Below, piece after piece: positions 20,010-26,970 of a DNA stretch of 26,970 nt; the stretch's first letter is position 1, and the number at the start of each line of letters is the position of its first letter. Where the stretch lies: the NCBI GenBank assembly GCA_037447605.1, contig CM074808.1, forward strand, positions 3,739,466 to 3,766,435, read 5' to 3'. A model generated the notes under the pieces. That model saw only the letters and a program-made list of their open reading frames with translations, ran no database searches and was not told the DNA's origin. Source of the DNA: Zygnema circumcarinatum (taxonomy: Eukaryota > Streptophyta > Zygnematophyceae > Zygnematales > Zygnemataceae). Position numbers and translations under genes: made by a program.

Positions 20010-21991
20010 TCAACTGTCCAGAAATTCATCATCATCATCGGGCAGTGGCTGGTTTGCAGCATCCTGGAGTTCTTGAGCCAACCTGTAACATAAAGCAAAA
20101 AGAGCAAAGGAGAGGTCAGCTTAAACAACCCCATTACATTTTGTCTTGTTAAAGTGTTACAAAGGTAAGATAATGCAAGAAAAGGCTGTGAAAAAGTCCA
20201 TACTTCGCCTGTTGCTCGGCGTCGATGAGCACTTCCGGCGGGGCGAGTGCGGGACTCTCAACGAAGTGCAGGGATGGATCTCTGCAAACAAACAATGAAT
20301 TTCAAGTTCTGCTGTAAAACCAAAAGCAGTTATCGAATTTATCTTGCCATCACGACAAATTGAAAAGTGCCTGCAGGTAATTGGGAGACTTACCCAGCAA
20401 GTTTCCTTGCCAGGTACAAGAAAGGCTTCTCAAAGTTGTAGTTCGATTTCGCAGAAATTTCATAATACTGGAGGTTCTTCTTGCGATGGAACGTCACTTG
20501 CTTTGCCTTCACCTGCCTGTTCTTTACGTCCACCTTATTGCCACAAAGGACAATAGGGATGTTCTCACAGACTCTGCACATAAGGACATGCAAACCCTGC
20601 TCAATACACAGACTGCGAACTAAGGAACGCTTGTGGAGAGCCAACTGTCTTACGTCAGCAAAATCTGTAGCAAACTTTCGAAACAGACTAACCTGCAGAG
20701 ATCGCGATGCCATGTAGGCACATTCTTGTAAGTCAGCCGAGAAGTGACATCAAACATGATGATGGCGCACTGTCCATGGATACTGCAAAAACAACACCCC
20801 CCCGAATTAGACAAGAACTTCGCAACAAGGTCAAGTATACTTAAAAGGCCATCCAAAGAATGACAGCCACCGTACATGCACCACTTCCTTACGCTGCAGT
20901 CCAGCATGCTAAACGCTAGCTGATAACGGTACATACCAAAAACAATCAATAAAGAATGGTAAAAGAAAATTGAAGAGTCTACGAGATCAAATGTTAAGCT
21001 GGTATATAAAAACTCACTAGTAGCCATCACGCAATCCGCCAAACTTCTCCTGCCCAGCGGTATCCCAACAAAAGAATCTGATCTTCCCACAGTTCGTAAA
21101 AAAGTCGAGAGGATGTACTTCCACACCAATTGTGGCTGCATTCAGGCAAACATTCCCAGCAAATTCTAAGTTAGATTCAAAAACAGAAGGCACAATTGAG
21201 CACCAAAAAACAAAAAAAAAAAATCCCTTCTGCAAACAGAATTCTCACGTTCATATCGCTTCTCAAACTCTCCCGTCACGTGACGTTTCACGAACGTTGT
21301 TTTTCCTGCATCCACAAGTTGAGCAACTTTAATACGGGTCCAATTCCAACATCATGCCAAACAGACGAAATCAACCCTTGAACACAAGAATTTCCCCTTT
21401 CACAAACCATATGGTTACAAATCCTGCGTCAAGAAAGAAGTATTTGAATTTATAGATTACAGGAAACCAGTCAGTCGTCCAAAAACCAGACTGGTCGACC
21501 TACAACCCTGTCTTATTTATTGGTGCAAACAGGAGACCTTAGACGACGTCAGTGTCTTCCAAAGGGAACACGTAAGAAACACTAAATACCACAGTTTTGA
21601 GTAACAAGGACGCCTTCCTCGTCACTCAAAACTGTGGTATTTAGGCCATGAAACCAATTTCAACAAAAGTTCCTGTGCAGAAAACAACAGTTATGCATCA
21701 ATTAAAAACCAGTACGGCCACCATACCGGTTCCGCCATCGCCGACCAAGATGAGCTTGAAACTTGGATAATCTACAGGGACATGCTGGCCTGGAAGCGCC
21801 TGCAAAAATGAAGAGACGCGTACACGTCAACAAGCAGAAAACTTGCAACAACATAACAAAAAAGATTTCATCTCACGGCCTTCTTAAAAATCAACAAGCT
21901 CTGACAGAAAAGCCTTCCACAGGCAAGAGGCAATAAGAAATGATGTCAGGATGACATGCGGCGCCATACAGGATGCAGAAAACCTCACCAT
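20010..21991 (-). CDS. RAN: Ran small GTPase, 8 coding exons
   Basis: Exons 21991-21989 (only the ATG), 21799-21727, 21305-21249, 21135-21018, 20782-20693, 20573-20394, 20281-20204 and 20082-20010 join in phase, giving 223 residues, close to the 221 usual for plant Ran. The motifs are complete: P-loop GDGGTGKT (residues 21-28, split over two exons), switch I EPTIGVEV, switch [17 protein letters not shown] and EISAK, then the acidic tail [12 protein letters not shown]. Ran cycles GTP/GDP to drive transport through the nuclear pore with importins and exportins and helps build the spindle. The lone-ATG first exon followed by GTGAGG matches the intron position known in plant RAN genes; the 5' leader end is not visible. 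The tail ends FLDS instead of the DAFE seen in many flowering plants. Identification is secure. Confidence 0.96.
21582..21644 (-). repeat. Perfect 21-bp inverted repeat (hairpin) in RAN intron 2
   Basis: Arms 21582-21602 and 21624-21644 are exact reverse complements (CTAAATACCACAGTTTTGAG plus T), with a 21-nt spacer. The repeat lies inside the intron 21726-21306 and would be transcribed with RAN. The spacer also contains AAGG/CCTT, which could extend the fold. It could be a small foldback element or a small-RNA precursor; neither is shown. Confidence 0.9.
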
Positions 21992-23565
21992 GATTGTCTG
22001 TTCCCTTGTTTCAGATGAATCCCTCACTAATATTGCGCGTACAAATCGCCTGTCAATGGATGAAATACGGTTGATTCTCTCCTCCTGCAGATCCACTTGC
22101 CGGACGGCCTCCTGCAAGCCCTAACGTACCACTGAAGGAGAAGGCAGGCAGCCGACCGTTCCCAAGGTTGGTCCAAATTTTGTTACAAGACAAGACTTTA
22201 AGCTGGAATAGGAAATTATATCATTTTTGGTCCGCCCGCCCACTAGCGAACGATCCCGGGCTGACCCGCTGACCCTCACAAGAAATACTCTCCAAAATCA
22301 AATTAGTAATTGTTTGCGGCGACAAATAGATTCTTTCGGTACGAATTCTATGTTTTAATAAATTCCATTATTCAAGTTTTGCCCGTGAATGTCGGGCAGC
22401 CATTCCCTACTAATTGTGTTTTTGTAAAGTCGCAGAGTTTTGGACCGTCCGATTCCTCATTGGGAACACGTAAGCCGTCCGATGAGACCTCCGGGCCGCC
22501 GGGGACGGGGTCGTCGGGACTCGAAAGGAAGGCCATGGATGCTTCCAGAAGAAACTGAACTCTTCATCATGGCATCATCACCATCGTGAGACCAATGTCA
22601 CATCCTCACCTTCATGGGACCCATCTCATGTATGTATGTATGTATGCGCATGTGTATGTTACATGCACGTACATTTGATGGCCTCGCCATCGTGAGGTCA
22701 ATGCCACATCCTCACCCTCATGATGGGACCCATCTCATGTATGTATGCGCATGTGTACGGTATGTGTAGTGTGTATGCATGCGAGCATGTATGTATGCAT
22801 GCATCTGAATCACATGCACAGACACATGTGCCTAGGTACTTTTGTAAATTTGTTATTCACCAGTATGGAACTTGCGCGCACATTGTTCTCGTTCAGGAAC
22901 GTGAAGAATGGCCTTTTTCTCCACAAACACATGGTTTCGTGCTAGCCTGGCGGTTGCCACGACTTGCATGCTTGCAAAGATGAAAGATTACTTTATTCGT
23001 TTTCTACCATGTAACAACTTCTTCCAGGTTGCACAACACAATTGCACTCATGGCAGACAGGTTTGTCATGTTTTGCTTCCCAATTGTGAAGGATGTTCAA
23101 CAAGTTGCAGAGGTACTGCACGATTGCACACAAGCACAACACATAGAAGATGTCATACATGTCTCGTAAAGGCAAGCCTGCCTTCCTTCTTTTCTATACA
23201 GGTTCCGTTTTGTACAAGTCCTCATACCTACTCAATTAACACATCCTACCACCCCCCCCTCCTTACAGACCGATCAAAAAGAAACAATGAAACCCCTCAG
23301 CTCTGCTCTCCGTAAGAACTGAAAGCAGATATGAACAAAGAACTAAGAAGCCTGGTCAGACCCAAAACAAAAGTTCCCCTTTCTCAATTGCAGACCCTCT
23401 TGGATTGCTTTCCTGCTGTTCGACTACTTAGAAAAAAAAAACAGAGTCGAGTCCAAATCAATGGACTCTCTCAGGGAGCTTTCAGAGCCCTTCTCGTCTC
23501 CATTCCTTGAAAGATTTACTTCTCAAACAGAAGTCATCCTTTTTAGAGTGTTAGATGTGGAAACC
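21992..23565. other. Intergenic region with RAN promoter and a tandem repeat
   Basis: The part next to 21992 must hold the RAN 5' leader and promoter, because RAN runs leftward; the part next to 23565 is the 3' flank of the LIFEGUARD gene. Between them lie a tandem duplication with an ATGT microsatellite (22581-22760) and the second copy of a 35-bp dispersed repeat. Short open frames here show no known domain. Confidence 0.65.
22581..22760. repeat. Two tandem copies of a ~75-bp unit with (ATGT)n and a dispersed 35-bp repeat
   Basis: CCATCGTGAG (22581) and GCCATCGTGAG (22686) each begin a unit holding CACATCCTCACC, GGGACCCATCTCATGTATG and GCGCATGTGTA. The copies differ in the number of ATGT units (more in the first). 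The 35-bp repeat 22669-22703 spans the junction and matches 12369-12403. Confidence 0.8.
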
Positions 23566-25456
23566 TCAGCGCTGCTGAAGCTCGCGCAGGAGACTAAGGA
23601 TTTGAAGGAAGAGGTTAACAACGTCCAAGTAAAGGGCAACTGAAGCCCACACATACTCATCATAGCTGTACCGCTTGATCAGATTATCGGTATCGTAAAT
23701 GATGTAAAAGGCGAAGACCAAAGACGCAATTAAGGAGTACACAAATCGACCAATATGTCCGGCGGGAAAGAACATCTGCACACAATAAAGCAGACAGATT
23801 CAATAAGCGAATGATAACAGCAGTCCATTTGATTAACACACAAGGTACAAAGATTCGATAGCGAATAATTCCAACAAAAGGACATGTCGCAATGTAGTCA
23901 GTCACCTGAATGAAGCTCCACAGAATGAGTACAAGGAGGGCGGCAAAGAGCATGGGGCCAAGAAAGTTGAAGTCATAGCCCTGCCTCGCCGCCCAATAGG
24001 TGTAGGCTGTCAGGCCTACTACCACTGCTGCAGTGAGTACGAGAGCCTGCAGCACTATGTCACCTGCATGCATGCAAAACAAGGAAATGAGATGCTCCAA
24101 AATGTAGATGGGAGCATGGAAGAGCAAAACATATGCACAAAATGAACCATTAAGTCCAACAGTTCAAAGGTTTGACATGCAAGGAGTGATGGAAAAGACA
24201 CTGTAAAGCGCACACGTTGAAATTTCTACAAAGGTGAGCTGTCCGCAAAAAAGCGAATAAGATTTACAGATGTATTAAGAGATATAAGATGTTCCATGGC
24301 GACTTACCGGGAGCAAAGGCGCATGCCAGGCCAACTGTAAAGCTCATGGAAACCGTAAAAAGTGCGAGAAGAATCAGGTTGGTAGGATGGCTTTGACGAT
24401 AAGCGCTCAAAGCACAGAGCACTATGAACCGATTTCGAGGAAAAAGGGATTTCAAATTTTCAGCCAAAAGCACATTGAACAGCACAAATGAAAAAGGAAA
24501 ATCAGTACAAAGTTGCAGAATCTTTAGCAAAGAGAGACAATTTGAATAATAACCGTGCTCTTCTTCAGTACTTACGAGCAATATGTCTGATTGCAGGAAA
24601 TGCACGTAATGTCAAAAGTACTCACAGACGAGGGGACATATCGCCAGTACTATCAATATTCCCGGAGAACTTAAAACGAAGTTACGGATTGAGTCCGTGA
24701 AGAAGACGATGCTGCCCATCGCTACAGTGAGCAGAACCTGAATGCTCAAAATGCCGTATACCTGCATTCATAAAAAGAAAGGGAGGTCAGAGGAAATGAA
24801 AAAAAGATATCCCTTACATCATGAAGGAAAATGGAAAGTCACATCTTTTATTTGCAGGTTGTTTTATGTCCAATGGGAGTTTTCCCTCATTACCTTTAGC
24901 AAGAGCACATCTTCACAAAATTATGCAACTTGAATTCTCAGAAATGGATGGATGGCAAACTTGACTTTTGAGGAATGATGAGATGCACGGTAAAAAACTG
25001 CATGGAGCTGTACGATTAATTCCAATAATACACCCTTTTATTATCTCCAAAACGAACAAGTGAACAAATGACCTTCCTTTCCTTCTTAACTCCCACCATT
25101 GAATGCCAAAAAAAAACTTCGCCCGAACCGAAAAAGCTTCAGCACAAGAAAAGGAAAAAGAAAACAAAAACAAAAACCGTCCGCAGCTTCGGAATTTCCC
25201 AAAAGCGAGTGCATGCAAGCCGGAAGCTGATGAACGTTGAGCTTTACAGCTTGACTTAAAAATTACTCCTGAAAATAACAGTGAGTAAGAAAATAAAAAA
25301 GCCCTGAAGGGCCCCCCAAGTGCCCACCTTCTGTATGAAGGCCCAGCGGAAGGCGTTCTCCTCTGCGGGCACTCCCGGGTACAGGGAGGGCCCGCCCGCC
25401 TCTATGTCGCCATAGCCGCTCTTGGTCCACCCCCGAGACTCGCCCATGCCGAACAT
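23566..25456 (-). CDS. LFG: LIFEGUARD / BI-1 family multi-pass membrane protein, 5 exons
   Basis: Exons 25456-25328, 24761-24626, 24421-24308, 24063-23906 and 23775-23566 join in phase and give 248 residues, close to the usual 230-250 for plant LIFEGUARD proteins. The cytoplasmic N-terminus holds ENAFRWAFIQK, followed by about seven membrane segments. Family hallmarks are GLACAFAPG, YTYWAARQGYDFNFLGP, IIYDTDNLIKRYSYDEYVWA and LYLDVVNLFLQILSLLR. The BAX-inhibitor-1 fold proteins act in endomembranes (and tonoplast or plasma membrane for some) and restrain stress-induced cell death, partly through calcium leak; this is family knowledge. The ATG at 25456 is chosen because upstream in-frame sequence is a repeat-encoded Ser/Pro/Leu run. 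A long CT repeat (sense strand) lies about 10 nt before the ATG. Confidence 0.94.
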
Positions 25457-25466
25457 GCTGCTGGCG

Positions 25467-25731
25467 GGGGGAGAGAGAGAGAGAGAGGGGGGGGGGGGAG
25501 AGAGACAGCGAGGGAGAGAGAGAGGGGGGGGAAGAGAGAGAAGTGGAGAGGGAGGGAGAGAGGGGGGGAAAGGGAGAGAGAGAGGCGAGAGAGAGGGAGA
25601 GAGAGGCGAGAGAGCGGTAGAGAGGCGATAGAGAGGGGGGGCGGAGAGAGAGAGAGAAGGTGAGGGAGGGAGAGTAGGGGGGAGAGGGAGAGAGAGGCGA
25701 GAGAGGGGGAGAGAGTGCCGAGAGGGAGAGC
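25467..25731 (-). repeat. GAGA/CTCT tract directly upstream of the LIFEGUARD start codon
   Basis: About 265 bp of GAGAGAGGGGG on the plus strand (CTCTCC in the sense direction), starting about 10 nt before the ATG. It is in the 5' leader or proximal promoter. Plant BBR/BPC factors bind GAGA repeats, so a regulatory role is possible but not shown. Confidence 0.85.
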
Positions 25732-26763
25732 TAGGCCTGCTTCTGTTGAGCTCACAGGCTATACACAAGCGACTCCTTCCTCTGCTACACACACATGCAG
25801 GGAAAAACCCTCCAAGAAAAAAAATGTTGCTGGGGATGTTGGGTAAAGGGTAGAAACTGAAACGAATTTTCTATTTACAAATGTTCTTGAATCCCCGTTT
25901 TATTTTATTCTTTATTTCGCCTCTGGAAGCGTGGAGAGCCTGCTTTACTTGAAAGGGCCTCCACTTCTGGAAGGACCAGGCGTTCCATGCAGGGTAAGTC
26001 ACATGCTACTGTGCAGTTTCCAGTAGCGTAGCACTGCACTGTCCTAGAACAATCTCTGCATAGATAGTACCGCACGGAATACTGTAACAGGTGTTTGTAT
26101 GGCATGAACAAACAAGTCCGTAGAAACGACACATGTCCTTGTTCAACAACTCGACAAGTCGCATGCAGTGCATGCTTGAGCGCGTTTTCTTGCACAGTTT
26201 CACGCGGAATTTTGAGACCCATGAACAGGTTTGTGGTTCACTTCAAGAATGAAAACCCTAAGCTTGCTACCTCAAAAACCATTGTCGAATGTCAAATGGA
26301 TTCGACCAGGCTCTAGTGAGTGCCCTGCTTTCCCAAAGCCGTCAAGGGGTCACACAAACCCATCTTCCCAAGAGCCCCCCTTGAAAGACGGGCGACTTTT
26401 CATGCCGTACCACTTCGTGCGATGGAAAATGGGACCGACATTTTTGAGGGAGCGAGGGCGGTCCCTGTCGGGCTCAGGTTTCGAACCGCGGTCAGTCAAA
26501 TCGTACGGCGAACGGGAATCGCCGCCGCTTCAGGGTTCAAAGGGGCGAAGGCCGCCGGCCCAAAACTTGCATGCAGAGCCTTGCATGAAAGTAGAAGCGT
26601 TCATTGCTTCAAGTGCAAAGGAGAGAACGACGATACACAGACATCAGACTATATATGTGCGAATATTTCAGTGATTATTGAATTTGAAGCTTGTATACAC
26701 CATTGAGGATCCCTTTTAGTATTGTCAACAGGGCCTAGGCGCTTACTGTAGGAGTCACCCATC
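25732..26763. other. Divergent intergenic region
   Basis: Lies between the LIFEGUARD gene (minus) and a plus-strand first exon at 26764, so it holds both upstream regions. No domain is recognised in open frames such as 26231-26674. A GGTTCGAAACC sequence on the minus strand (about 26478-26488) resembles a pol III B box but has no tRNA around it. Confidence 0.6.
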
Positions 26764-26901
26764 ATGAAGCGATGCACACATGTTCGCATGTTACTCCAGC
26801 TGATGCTCTTTAGTTTAGTTCTTCACGTAAGGGGAGCTCTGGAGACGCCTTTCTGCCTCACATACGTTCGTTCCAACGGTTACCGTTGTGCAGAGTATCA
26901 G
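26764..26901 (+). CDS. First exon of a secreted protein, possibly an acid (AB-hydrolase-associated) lipase; 3' part off window
   Basis: The ATG at 26764 opens 46 codons to a donor CAG|GTAATT (26901/26902). The product starts with a basic then hydrophobic signal peptide (MLLQLMLFSLVLHVRGA) and continues with FCLTYVRSNGYRCAEYQ. A cysteine, then GYxCxE(Y/H) right after the signal peptide recalls the start of plant acid-lipase / triacylglycerol lipase 2 proteins, where the domain AB-hydrolase-associated lipase follows with a T-x-D-G-Y/F motif. That part would be in the next exon and cannot be seen, so the family call is tentative. The gene is divergent from the LIFEGUARD gene. Confidence 0.5.
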
Positions 26902-26954
26902 GTAATTTCATTTGATTAGCTGTTTGCATGCGCTTGCTGAACCCATTTACAAGT

Positions 26955-26970
26955 GGGGGGGGGGGGGGGG
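26955..26970. repeat. Poly-G run at the right edge
   Basis: Sixteen consecutive G at the end of the window, inside the first intron of the plus-strand gene starting at 26764. It continues beyond the window or marks a sequencing boundary. Confidence 0.9.

Noticed and set aside
26470-26540. B-box-like GGTTCGAAACC on the minus strand, possible tRNA or SINE
   Set aside because: No A box at the right distance and no cloverleaf can be drawn.
1-26970. CRISPR array, operon or prokaryotic defence system
   Set aside because: All genes are spliced plant nuclear genes; the repeats are microsatellites or irregular clusters without unique spacers.

Overview
This is nuclear DNA of a plant. Genes are split by many GT-AG introns, telomere-like motifs are of the plant TTTAGGG type, and the products are plant-specific or plant-like: LRR receptor kinases, a plastid-type aromatic amino-acid permease, a plant-type Ran and a LIFEGUARD protein. 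The many GA/CT tracts and the divergence of the receptor kinases make a non-flowering land plant or close relative plausible, but the species cannot be settled from the sequence alone.

Left third (1-13814): two receptor-like kinase genes lie head to head. On the minus strand, thirteen exons spread over 92-6538 rebuild, with matching splice phases, a SERK-like (LRR-RLK subfamily II) receptor kinase: signal peptide, LRR cap, about four LRRs, proline-rich stalk, membrane segment and most of a kinase. Its C-terminal end lies beyond the left edge. About 970 bp away on the plus strand, a two-exon gene (7506-11580) encodes an 1172-residue LRR receptor kinase with about 24 LRRs. SERK proteins are co-receptors for large LRR receptor kinases, so this divergent arrangement of a co-receptor type and a large receptor type is the most interesting feature of the window. 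Both flanks of the large receptor gene carry the same two families of short motifs in the same order.

Middle (13815-18507): an eight-exon plus-strand gene for a 741-residue tryptophan/tyrosine-permease family protein with a probable plastid transit peptide. It has an unusual hydrophilic insertion of about 160 residues and a triplicated segment in its last intron.

Right third: a minus-strand eight-exon RAN GTPase gene (20010-21991) with an intron directly after the ATG and a perfect 21-bp inverted repeat in intron 2; a minus-strand five-exon LIFEGUARD/BI-1 family gene (23566-25456); and the first exon of a secreted protein, perhaps an acid lipase, running off the right edge (26764-26901, plus).

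Spacers hold simple repeats, short dispersed repeats and telo-box-like motifs. I see no complete transposon, no CRISPR array, no operon and no convincing RNA gene. All exon joins were worked out by eye from splice sites, reading phase and family similarity. They are strong where phase and motif agree and are flagged where they are not.
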